Source: Albugo candida
Taxonomy: Eukaryota > Oomycota > Peronosporomycetes > Albuginales > Albuginaceae
Reading direction: 5' to 3'
Length of the DNA: 64,000 nt
Assembly: GCA_905220665.1 (NCBI GenBank)
Contig: CAJNAR010000001.1
Coordinates: 496,001-560,000 of the forward strand
Below are positions 54,685 through 64,000 of the stretch, in pieces. The notes beneath the pieces were generated by a model that was not told where the DNA came from, ran no database searches, and was given only the letters and a program-made list of their open reading frames with translations. The number at the start of each line of letters is the position of its first letter. Positions within the stretch are counted from its first letter, which is position 1. The translations under genes and the position numbers were made by a program.

Positions 54685-55340
54685 TTGAATGGTGAAAAGA
54701 TAATCGTGCTCGTAACGTCCTTATTTCATTGTTTGATGTCACCTCGAGACGAGTATGATTATATTAGACGAGTATGATCACAGTAGACTTCGCGTAATTT
54801 GGACAGCTCATTTCAATTCTTCGGATGTGAGTCAAATATGGGATGAGCGCTTCCATTTTCGTTCTTCATGAATTTTGCCGTGCATTTCTGCACTCATCAC
54901 ATTCGGCTGCAATGCAAAGGCGTTGTCAATTCTTAATCAGCTTTTTTCAATTTGTTCGGTCACAATGCATAAGTGCTTGTCTAAATTGAAACGAAGGCAG
55001 CTTTCAAGACTCGGTTTTGTCCGTGCCGAGTAATCGTACAAATTGGAAAAAGGCGTCATGAACGCTGATGCTAGAGCTTGTCAACCCAGGCAATCATATG
55101 GCTGATTCACTAGACGAAGAAGTCATCAATTGACTTTTCAGGGACGGTAAGGCTCCAATACCGCCCATTAAGATTGTGAAAGTCTACGGAGAGAATCTGA
55201 TCTCTTTCACATGCGTAACATAAAGAGATCGAGTGTTCTATGCTGCTAAATGATCCTCTTAAGATTTTTGAAGTACAGAAGCAATCATTTCGAAGAATGT
55301 CGAATTTCTCAACGTCTTAAGATACTTGGATTCTCCCAAA
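54685..55340. other. Gene-poor region
   Basis: About 650 bp with no convincing coding signal. Confidence 0.4.
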
Positions 55341-55808
55341 TTAAAAATCGGCAGTGCACAAGCTTTGAATATTACAGGATAAAGCAATACGTCGAACTGT
55401 CCTATCCTTGAGCATGATTGTAGCATAGCGCAGTCCTGCCAAGAATCGACCTCCAGACAATGAATCGCCCAGTCTGTCGTGAAAGTAAGAATAGTTAGAT
55501 GTGATGAAGTACACGGCGTTCACGATGTCTCTATGAAACTCAGCATGAAAGACGCAACAAAGTGCATATCACCTCACATGCAGCATGAAATCCCCTAATT
55601 CTAGCTACTAAATAGTGTAGGCAAACAAGTCGGGTTTGTAGCCATTCACAAAACCCAATTTCAATGCTCGAATAGCTTGCGCGATTGGATATGCGGGTTG
55701 ACTTGCTGGAATGATAGCATTATAAGCTTCTGTTACTTTTATATGGACCATTGATGATGATAGGCGTGTGGTCTCCACATCTTGATAATTGGATGAGCGA
55801 CTCAGCAT
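55341..55808 (-). CDS. Hypothetical two-exon protein
   Basis: An ATG at 55808 opens MLSRSSNYQDVETTRLSSSM and reads to KLGFVNGYKPDLFAYTI (stop at 55608). A second frame, 55341-55530, holds FHRDIVNAVYFITSNYSYFH and GGRFLAGLRYATIML and ends at a TAA. They join in phase if an intron runs from the GTGAATGG after KLGF to the AG before TTTCAT, about 120 nt. No family recognised. Could also be two unrelated frames. Confidence 0.35.
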
Positions 55809-55986
55809 AGTCTAATATATTTTGACTCATATATCATCTCCTCCGTCACGAGGTGCGAGTTCAACCAGCGGAATAAGGAGCGTATAAGTACATGAACTTC
55901 AAACTTCTCTCTGTTCCAGTTGTTGCTCTTCTTTCACATGCATTAATGGGGTCTACTATTCAGGGATATCCAAAATCGATTTCAAG

Positions 55987-56733
55987 ATGCGCGACGCTCA
56001 CGAAATGTGGATGATGTTATTGATTACAGTCGTGACGAATATTACGATGTTTCCTGCAGTTTGGTGCTTGCACAAAAGCGGACGTGTTTTTGATGTATGT
56101 CATCGATACCGAATCATTTCTTTATATTTGTTTATACTAAACAGATGATTGTAGACTTGTTTTGGACTGCTCACTGCTATCACATCCTGTTTGTATCATA
56201 TTTGCGATAGTATCGATTCTCCGCTTTGGCTGGATGAGGTTAAGGCGATAGACCAAATCCAATGATTGATCAGATTTCTTTACTCATTCCTCGTTTAGGG
56301 CCAGTGGCATCGCCTGGACAACATCGCAACCATCACGAGCATCGTTTGCTGGATTATATATCTCATGGATATCCAGCAGCGAGTTGTCGAAGAGTATACG
56401 CAGTATGTTTTATTCATTTTTGTTCTGATCTGTCAGCAAAAGAATCCTTGGGACCCAGCAAACTCGTTCGCACCAATCCTGGGAAGCTTGTTGATACTCA
56501 TGTTCCGATACATGCTATTCCATCCGATTCCGTCTTATCATAAAAGAGAACTCGGCATGGGATTTCTTTTTTTATTTTGTGGTGTTTGCTTCTATATAAG
56601 AGGTTTAGATGACGAGAATGACCCATACCGCTTTTTTCATGGTTGCTGGCATGGACTTTCGGGAATTGCAGCGTACTATAATGTGCGCATATTAGCAAAT
56701 AGGCAGAGCGTTCTGCCACTAAAGCAAAAATAA
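55987..56733 (+). CDS. CREST-type (TMEM8/PGAP6-like) multi-pass membrane protein
   Basis: Exons 55987-56094, 56155-56238 and 56299-56733; at least 208 aa, with the start possibly further upstream because the frame stays open (ISKIDFK) and an ATG at 55893 could be joined by an unresolved intron. The protein is hydrophobic with about six to seven helices. CREST-superfamily metal-site motifs are in place and order: SCLYHICDS, then EGQWHRLDN (His/Asp), then FHGCWHGLSGI near the C-terminus (two His). This superfamily includes alkaline ceramidases, PAQR receptors, Per1 and TMEM8/myomaker; zinc-dependent lipid hydrolysis is likely. The intron after WLDE is essential: without it the protein would stop before the second motif. 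Upstream neighbour of the PAP2 gene, same strand. Confidence 0.75.
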
Positions 56734-56782
56734 AGCCAATTAGATAGGTGACCTAAATACTAGAGCCATTCAAATATTCATT

Positions 56783-57579
56783 ATGTCAGCATGGAGCGAT
56801 CGCTTTTATGCTCTTGATCTCCGCGCGGCAAGAAACATTTATCGGAGTACGGGTAGCACCTACCAAATGCGTCTACTATGGGAGACGATTTCATACACCG
56901 GAGATGGACTTTTGTACGGCAAGAATAGTCAGGAGTTTGGCGCGCTTAAGCTGACGGATTACCTTATGCTCTGTGATTAGGTGGATTTTGATAGTCCTCC
57001 CTGTTCTTTTTGTCTTCTGGATGCTTGGGTTTTTAGAAAGGATGAACCAAAATACGAAGTCGTTTATTCGCGAGTTTTACATTTGCATCTTGGTATGGAA
57101 CTCACATGTACTTGAATAGTAACTCATTGACAAGTGTCGCCATCTATAGGTGGACTTGATGGTCATTTTCATTCTAAAAATATCGATTAAGCGACAGCGA
57201 CCACCGCATCATAAAACAGACGCACGATTTGTAGGACCGGATCAGCATTCATTTCCATCAGGGCACGCAACACGCGCTTTGTGCATCACTCGATTTATTT
57301 TCGACTACTCTAGTCGTAATTTTCGCAGTAATACTCGCTTGATGATGCTTCACTGAGATGTTTTTTGATACAGGAAGCCCGGAACACCTCAAATCGATAC
57401 TATATGTTGAAGCATCCTGGATTTGCATTTTTACTATTTTTTGGGCGACAATAATATGCTATTCAAGAGTAGCTTTGGGGCGCCATTATCCCTCAGACGT
57501 AGTGGTTGGTGCTTTCGTTGGACTATTATTGGAATATCCGATTGCTTCCTATACGATGAATCACTTCAGTGCAGATTAA
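56783..57579 (+). CDS. PAP2-type lipid phosphate phosphatase
   Basis: Exons 56783-56913, 56981-57092, 57150-57312 and 57374-57579, 203 aa, all phases agree. The three catalytic motifs of PAP2/lipid phosphatases are present: KISIKRQRP (K-x6-RP), SFPSGHATR (PSGH), and SRVALGRHYPSD (SR-x5-H-x3-D). Hydrophobic segments lie before motif 1 (WILIVLPVLFVFWML), between motifs 2 and 3 (WICIFTIFWATIICY) and at the end (VVVGAFVGLLLEYPI). Closest in layout to the presqualene-diphosphate/polyisoprenoid phosphatase group, but the substrate cannot be set from sequence. Same strand as the CREST gene and IMP1. Confidence 0.92.
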
Positions 57580-57985
57580 ATGAATGTACTTATTCCCTGG
57601 ACACCTTATCTGAATCGATTGACCCTGGAGCAAAAACGATGTAAACGTTCTTGATGCATGTTATGCTACTATCGACTCAAGGTTATGGTACGCAGGTACA
57701 AAGCCACTAATTATTTTGCATACACCTGGACGTGTTGAGGCACGCCAGAGAACTCTGTGTGAGCCCATCAACCTGCCAATTTTTCGATTGCATTCGGCCC
57801 CTCCCTACGCAATGTGAAATTTCAATTTGTTAATCACCTCATTATTGTTGACTTTGAGTAGGATATCGATGATGAAATAAAAGTAATTTTCAACAGGCTA
57901 CTCTAGCTGTTAAAAACTAATCTGGCGCTTGCAAGTGTATCCTTTCCGCAGTCATTAGATCATTGCATCAGCGAAATATGGAATA
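57580..57985. other. Intergenic
   Basis: About 400 bp between the PAP2 stop and the duplicated segment upstream of IMP1; no gene seen. Confidence 0.5.
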
Positions 57986-58347
57986 TCACATTCGTGTCAG
58001 AGATCATCGTGGGCTTTATATAGAACGTAGTGTGAAAAATTGCCTTACTAGAAGAACAAGATATCACTCTCATAATGTGATGACAGACCCTAGTGTAAAG
58101 GGTAGACATAAATACTATTTCGAGCCATTGCGAGGAAGTCGAAAGCTCCATTGGTTATAGATCTATCGCATTCGTGTCAGAGATCATCGTGGGCTTTATA
58201 TAAAATGTAGTGTGGAAAATTGCCTTACTAGAAGAACAAGATATCTCACTCTCATAATGTGATGACAGACCCTAGTTTAAAGGGTAGACATAAATACTAT
58301 TTCGAGCCATTGCGAGGATGCCGAAAACTCCATTGGTTATAGATCTA
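57986..58347 (+). repeat. 180-bp tandem duplication of the IMP1 promoter and first codons
   Basis: Copy 1 is about 57986-58165 and copy 2 about 58166-58347, more than 90% identical by eye, with a 2-bp insertion in copy 2 and single changes. Both contain GGGCTTTATATA. Copy 2 ends about ten codons into the IMP1 ORF; in copy 1 the start ATG reads AAG, so that copy cannot start translation. Confidence 0.93.
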
Positions 58348-58996
58348 CTCTCATCATTCACTCGTTTTGCGAGTGTTTCATACTGCTTACTTCAAGCAGT
58401 TGACACCGTCAAGTGCGTAGGACCATCCATGTTACCGACATTGAATCGAAATGGAGACATCGTTCTGTTGGATAAGGTCACTCCATCATTTCGACCAATT
58501 CGGAAGGGTGAAGTGGTGGTTTCCAAGTCTGTGAGCGATCCTAGAAATACTATTTGCAAGCGCGTCATTGCAGAGGTAATCTATGGAATTAATACTACCT
58601 AACAACGATGGTATGATGTCTCTGCGTTCCGGGCTATATGGTGAATTGCTGCAGGAAGGTGACATGGTTTGCGTTCGACCAACGTACGCAGGATCGACAG
58701 CTGAGTTTCACCGGGTGCTCTTCGCATATTGGCCTGTTTCGTATTTTCAAACTCTAACGATCTATAAAATGTAATTCCTTTAGATCCCACGGGGATACGT
58801 TTGGTTGGAAGGAGATAACAAACATGACTCTCATGATTCGCGAAATTATGGACCTATACCCCGTGCCATGATCATCGGGCGTGTGCGAATGCGCGTATGT
58901 GTATATTACATTTCGACTGTCATTAGTCCGAGAGTGTTACTACCCGAATTATTTATGCAGATATGGCCATTGCATCAGGTGCACCGGATCGAATAA
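58318..58996 (+). CDS. IMP1: Mitochondrial inner membrane peptidase subunit 1
   Basis: Exons 58318-58575, 58655-58714, 58784-58894 and 58961-58996; 154 aa, in phase. S26 signal peptidase motifs: GPSMLPTLN with the catalytic Ser, ICKRV with the catalytic Lys, then PRGYVWLEGDN, DSRNYGPIP and the terminal RIWPL typical of Imp1 rather than Imp2. One N-terminal hydrophobic segment would anchor it in the inner membrane facing the intermembrane space, where it matures sorted mitochondrial proteins. The start ATG is in the second copy of the 180-bp tandem duplication, so the promoter region is repeated. Confidence 0.92.
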
Positions 58997-61444
58997 ATCA
59001 TTTGGCAACAGGAGATCAAAATTGAATAAAATAAGTCGTTTCTAGCGAATACAGCGATAGATTGTTCGCTTATGCTGAGAGCGCTGCAGTACTCTGACAA
59101 TCTGCTGCATTGACTTGTCGACGCCGCATAGATCACTCAGCCGAGCCTACTTGCAGTTCAGCAAGTCAATACGTGGGAACGGAAGCGATCAGCCCGAGGC
59201 AACAACGTCATACACTCTCCTACTACGATTCTTTATCACGAGAGAACAAAAGAGTACGGTCGGATGCAAATGCACTACAATGTGGCACGATTCCTTCATC
59301 GGCGCATTCCTTCTACTTAACGTTTTTCGGACGTGATAGAGGAAAAGTCAAGATGAGGTGAGAAAAGCAGCGAGATAACACACCTTCACATCATTTTCGG
59401 ATGTTAATGTAGTAACGGCAGTGCTGATTCCCATTCTTGTAAACTTGTATGAGTATGGTCTTATTTTGAGAAATCGATCGGGAACAATACTATCGAAAAG
59501 GACGTTAGTGCTCTAATAGTACGTTGTGTGTCAGGAGTACACAATTCTTCATCTTTCTTCTGACAAGTCCTTATCTATATTTGAAAGAGGACAGCAACAG
59601 AACGGGCAATCGTATCGAGCGGAACAATCCCGCAGGATTTGAGGATGCATAGACGTATTTTTATCCCGGCTGATACTTCACACATCCTGCTACAGGCTCA
59701 TAGGAGTCTAAGCATGCTTGACTTCACGACTAAACATCATCATTAGAGGCATACTTGTCAAAATGCACAGCATCAGAGGATGTACAAGTTCAGATCAAGT
59801 ATCAAAGCATATCATTCATCAGACGATACTCGATGAAAGTTACTCTAGAGCGCATAGCATATTTTGTTTATACAGGAGGATACGATTGCGCCACTTTTCT
59901 CAGAAAAAGTTTGTGTTGCCATGGCTAATTCTGCCCATGTTTTGAAGAGAAGATCGAAGATAAAAGTGACTCGAAAAATTACAAAGAACATCAAATCATC
60001 GGAATATATAAAACTTTGGTATCAGGAACGTTGTCTCATTGAGCAATGATGTGCGTTGCCTATGGTGAGCTTGCCCATAACTTTTGGATTGCGAGAACGT
60101 GTTCTCTATCACTTTTTTGTCTTGTGATTTTCAATCAGAATTGGCATCATGCAACACGCTCGTGTCCAGTGCTAGCTTGTTGGTCTCAAAAATCCTCATT
60201 TACAAGTTGGATCGCTTGTGAGCTTAGGCGACGTAAACCCTTCATTCAACGTGTCAGAAATTCGATGCTTGAGCCAGGTGCCGGAAAAGGGGATGACTCT
60301 ATCACCGTATAGGTGGATATCAGCTTTTCCCAATGTACTATTTGATAAATTTCGCATATTCACGTTGATTTGATCCGACGGAGTGGTCTCGATTTATAAG
60401 AGGCATTATTTACTCGGAGTGATGACTGTTGAGCTGCATCTGTTTAGAGTCTACGCTTTGAGCTTCAAAGAATGGGAAAAGCATTATTTTTTACAACAAT
60501 GATATGTGTTAACTTCCTTCAGAACTTATGACTCGCGAGTGCGCTTACGCAGGCTGTCGCTGTGAAACATACCGACTGATACCGAGTGCTTCTCAAAGAA
60601 TCAGAAAAATGTGCTCGTATCTGTTCCAGGGTTTGTTTCGTTTAGAGTGGATTACGAAAACGATGAAGAGAAGTGATGCTCAATATTGTTCGATCGCCAA
60701 TGTTCTAAGGAAATCTATAATTTGGTTCAATAGAGAGAAACGACATGCTAACATCTTTGCTCCGGTAATAATGATACGATCGCTTCAGGTTTTACTTCGA
60801 ATTTTCTCTAGCAAATACTTCGACTAGAATGCGACCTTGCGATCCTCACTTCACTGTAGCGTACACTCACTCTTAGAGAAATTGGAACATAATATACGCT
60901 TCATACGCAAAATTCTCGTCAGTATTTTGCCTTCCATTCGCGCCTCGTATGGCCTTCTACGAATGGAAATGCGACAACTGATTCTATGCTTGTATCGTAT
61001 GCGATCACACATGGCATAGGACTCGTTGAAAAGCATACTACTACTCGTGCTGTCGCTGCTTCATTACCAGCACCCACGGCCGTATGAGAGACCAGGCTGG
61101 ATCTCCTCTTTGGATTTGAAGATTAGCGCTAGGTTATTGCCAGGCTTGAACCTTATTGAGGATGAGATACTAAGCAGCGATCCCGTGTCTCATTGAAAAT
61201 TTAATCGTATTGCTGATCAAGGTATCTTCTCAAGGTGCTTGTAATGAATATCGATGGTTTCAGGATTATGTTTTCAACGGCTGCCTTGATTTGGGATGGA
61301 TCATTGCACTACAAGAAACTTATTCAACTTTTTTAAGATACAGCGTTTTGAACTTGCTACCTGAGTGTTGGATCGTCTCTGCTGGACGTCACGGATTATT
61401 CGATACAGGCATCGATTTCCAACGATGAGAGAGATATGTTGGAT
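58997..61444. other. Long gene-poor stretch
   Basis: About 2.4 kb with several 60-100-codon frames (59110-59361 Ser/Arg-rich, 60046-60312, 60528-60827) that show no recognised domain, signal peptide or clean exon joins. I would not call a gene here. Confidence 0.4.
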
Positions 61445-62312
61445 GAAGGTAACATAGGTACTTTACAGCAAATGATAAAAAAAAGCAATACAACAATTTT
61501 TTTCGTAAAATGGATTAAATCTAGGGTACCGCTAACCAGCCCGCAGTTTTCGCTAACCAGCCCTCACCCTGTATACAGCACCCTTTAGTTATGATTACGA
61601 GGTCTTATTGGCTAAATAGAGCACCCTTAAGTTATCATTACGAGTTCTGATGTGCTGGAGACTATAATTATTTCAATGTATTATAGACCGTTCGAAACGC
61701 GAGAGCGCTGGCAAGTTTCATCATATCATTACTCTTCCGTTTTGTCAACCATGAGTCAATTTGAAGACATCGCCGACACTACTTACGCGTTTTTAGAAGA
61801 GGCTATATTAGCAGTGACCCATCAAAGCTGAGATCCATCTTGATGCTTTGGATACTGTCGATGATTAAGAACATGTTGGTTTGCGTCCTTTTATAGAGCT
61901 CATTGCTCGTTTAAGCCAATCTTAGCATTGTAAAACCGCTTCTTAGATAAGTATAATCTCTCTAGCCAATCAGAACTCGTAATGATGTCTTAAGGGTGCT
62001 CTATTTAGCCAATAAGAACTCGTAATCATAACTTAAGGGTGCTGTATACAAGGGTGAGGGCTGGTTAGCGAAAACTGCGGGCTGGTTAGCGGCTCCCTAA
62101 ATTTATTATAAAATAAAATGTGATAATCACTTGTACCTGTTGTTATTATTATATGAATAATTGCAATAAACATATTTAAAGAACCAGCTAAAGTATACAT
62201 AAAAAATAAATAAGATGCTTTTCTTTTTCTTTCACGGGAACCCCATATACCTATAATAAAAAACATAGGTATTAAAGCAGTTTAAAAAAAAATATAAAAT
62301 ATTAAAAAAAAA
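61445..62312 (-). pseudogene. nad4: Nuclear copy of mitochondrial nad4 fragment (NUMT), split by a MITE
   Basis: Two blocks, 62100-62312 and 61445-61523, read on the minus strand as a piece of NADH dehydrogenase subunit 4: ALIPMFFIIGIWGSRERK, YLFFMYTLAGSLNMF, then (after the element) CIAFFLSFAVK and, after a 1-base loss, the expected VPM. The sequence is far more AT-rich than its surroundings. Removing the 574-bp element and one TA joins the two blocks in one open frame, so it was intact when the element landed. The frame is damaged upstream in a T/A run and downstream by the single-base deletion. About 95 codons are recognisable; the rest of nad4 is absent. Confidence 0.9.
61524..62097. mobile_element. 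574-bp MITE-like element with long terminal inverted repeats and TA target duplication
   Basis: The ends are inverted repeats about 150 bp long: 61524-61680 and the reverse complement of about 61950-62097, more than 90% matched, with sub-repeats (CGCTAACCAGCCC twice). The left flank is TA (61522-61523) and the right flank TA (62098-62099), as in Tc1/mariner-type insertions. There is no transposase; the middle has a promoter-like stretch and a 26-codon ATG ORF (61751-61831), with more coding-like sequence after it in another frame. Confidence 0.92.
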
Positions 62313-63571
62313 GACGATGTGCTACACATTATGCACGCGGCTTATCGTTTAAAAAGTTACCTCTACCAGTCTACGTTCCATTATCCAAAGTCATTCAGCA
62401 TATGTGAATATCATTTTCTGAGGATTGCAGCCTGATGTACCATATAAGCAGGACCCAGCATGATCTGAATCACAGTGAACATGGATACGTTTCTAATCAG
62501 AGATGCTACGAAGCACAAAATTGAATGATATAGCTACTGTGGTTCATGCCTACAATCATGTATCACAGATTGAAACGATTGTCATACAAAAGTCTCACCA
62601 GGTCATGGACTAAGTAATGATCGTACATCGCATTGAGTGAAGTGTAGTTTCACACTTTATACCATCTGGCCATGATGTTCCATTATACAGCACTGAGGGT
62701 ATATGCCCTCCACCTCGCTTTCTCTGCTACACGGATCAATAACAATTCGTATAGATTACATTGGTTTCCACAAGGGCATCTAGGATGTTTGTATGCCTTT
62801 ACAGATGCTTTTCTTCTTTCATTTTAACCTCCAGGGATAAGCTCAATGTAATCAAATTTCTAATGAAAACATGAATGCACTCGATTAGTCAGTGCTGACA
62901 TACAAGCAAGTTCGGAGCAAATCGTGGACTTTTCTACCATATTGCATCGCAAGACTGACACCGGTAATTATCTTCATTTTTTCCCCATCTTCTACTTCCG
63001 AAAAATATGTCGTTGAGATACACTATCATATCGTTACGTGCTCTGGTGCCATCAATAGGTATCGTCTTCCCGCATGAAGCATTTGTCTGCGCAACAATCA
63101 TGTGAAGGACTAGTGCGCAGCCCTATAAGCCCAATGTCAAAAATCTTCTGATTTCGAGATTATACAAAACGCTGTCAATGTCCCTCACGAAGGTCCTTTA
63201 CCAAGACCTAGAAATCTCCTTCTCAAGAAGAACGGTTCAATGGCAGCATGAGTGGATGAAGCTCAAATAATACGCTTGCTCAACTGCGGGATGTACAAAT
63301 GCAATCAGCTAGATGCACGTTTCTGATAACTTATTCTGCACATACTTCTTAGCCAGCATAACAGACAGAACGCATTCACATTATTCAATAATCAGCAACC
63401 TAGCCATACACCAGACGCAATGTCTGCGTGGGAACCCCAATCGAATCGTGTAATGTCTTATTTTTATGCACCGTCGTTGTGGGTATTTCTTCTTTTTTTT
63501 TATGCTTTCGAATTTTCCAAGCGTGCATCGCAGACGTTTGGCGTCATTTTTTTCTCGATTTGATTCTCAGA
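62313..63571. other. Gene-poor region
   Basis: About 1.25 kb between the NUMT and the edge gene; only one 61-codon frame (62892-63077), nothing recognised. Confidence 0.45.
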
Positions 63572-64000
63572 ATGAAAGTGACTTGTGCAACTCGCATAGC
63601 CGTGCTCTACCATTTTTATGCAAATTGCGCTGCGCAATTGGGCTCGATGAAAATTACCGTTCAGACAGCTAAATATGAAGCTTGTCAGCAATGCTTATTG
63701 GAAGAAGCTGGTGCGGTTCACGTCGAAGAATACGAGGGAGCAAGACGTGGAGGTACAAGCTACTTCCTCCTGGGATTGATAGATTATATCAAAACTAATC
63801 TGATAAAGTGCTCTGCTACATACCAATGTCGAGGTTACAAGGGTGAACCAATTGTTTTTGAAAACAAAGAAGAGGAGCAACTAATATTTGGCCATATCAA
63901 CGAAAAGCAGCTAGCATCAAATTCAGTCGGTTCTCAGACGGGAGGAAGAATTCCTCTCCTGCTTAGCAATGATTACGCAAGCCAAACAACTTCAATGATA
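63572..64000 (+). CDS. Putative secreted protein, 3' end beyond the window
   Basis: An ATG at 63572 opens a frame that stays open for 143 codons to the last base of the window. The first 21 residues (MKVTCATRIAVLYHFYANCAA) could be a signal peptide, followed by several cysteines (ACQQCLLEE, KCSATYQC) and a charged tail. No family recognised. Because the far end is missing, length and introns are unknown. An alternative start at about 63420 would need an intron. Overlapping frames at 63466 and on the minus strand are judged shadows. Confidence 0.4.
   Translation, partial: MKVTCATRIAVLYHFYANCAAQLGSMKITVQTAKYEACQQCLLEEAGAVHVEEYEGARRGGTSYFLLGLIDYIKTNLIKCSATYQCRGYKGEPIVFENKEEEQLIFGHINEKQLASNSVGSQTGGRIPLLLSNDYASQTTSMI

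Noticed and set aside
61524..62097. Calling the inverted repeat a hairpin terminator or CRISPR-like array
   Set aside because: Long paired ends, TA duplication and a disrupted host gene fit a transposable element; no spacer pattern exists.
62033..62266. The nad4-like ORF as a living nuclear gene
   Set aside because: Only a fragment of nad4, no start or targeting sequence, frame damage and an element insertion.
1..64000. tRNA, rRNA or other structured RNA genes
   Set aside because: I looked for B-box-like GGTTCRANNCC and clover-leaf arms by eye and found none convincing; tRNAscan-SE and Infernal would settle it.

Overview
This 64-kb window is nuclear DNA from a eukaryote. Most genes are split by short GT-AG introns of about 50-70 nt, and the content is typical of an oomycete: a secreted four-domain Kazal inhibitor, HGGG-repeat zinc fingers, RGS-DENN and PX fusions, a DIX-type protein and a very large PAS hybrid histidine kinase. 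The compact layout and short introns resemble white-rust (Albugo-type) genomes; that lineage guess is inference. Intron positions were read by eye from splice signals and reading-frame phase, so exon lists are models.

Layout. 1-13 kb: nucleostemin-type GTPase (5' end off the window), Kazal inhibitor, a decayed ORF, a protein with only the polymerase-X 8-kDa domain, COX17, an RBM22-like splicing factor without its RRM, a gene-poor stretch, a Rab18-like GTPase and a RING-ubiquitin-like protein. 14-36.7 kb is gene-dense: RGS-RGS-DENN protein, a 6-kb intronless hybrid histidine kinase, an ankyrin protein, centromeric histone H3, SGT1, a four-PDZ protein, a MAP kinase kinase, SDS22, a DIX-type protein and an HGGG-repeat protein. 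36.7-40.5 kb is gene-poor with one small secreted candidate. 40.5-53 kb: PX protein, F-BAR protein, PX-papain-like fusion, ribonuclease Z, the U5 snRNP GTPase EFTUD2/Snu114, a probable organellar protein and a coiled-coil protein. 55-59 kb: a CREST-type membrane protein, a PAP2 lipid phosphatase and the inner-membrane peptidase IMP1, whose promoter and first codons are tandemly duplicated. 59-64 kb is gene-poor and holds a mitochondrial nad4 fragment (NUMT) interrupted by a 574-bp inverted-repeat element, plus a partial secreted-protein gene at the right edge.

Themes. Several genes belong to shared pathways: RNA processing (RBM22, EFTUD2, RNase Z), membrane traffic and curvature (Rab18, DENN, two PX proteins, F-BAR), phospho-signalling (hybrid histidine kinase, MAPKK, SDS22, RGS), and mitochondrial biogenesis (COX17, IMP1). 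Neighbours are not in operons. Several lie head-to-head with only 100-156 bp between start codons and probably share promoters.

Most notable: the nad4 NUMT split by a TA-flanked MITE, where deleting the element and one TA restores the nad4 frame across the junction; the promoter/start duplication at IMP1; the PX-papain, RGS-RGS-DENN and RING-Ubl-membrane architectures; the RRM-less RBM22; and the four-PAS, all-in-one phosphorelay kinase.
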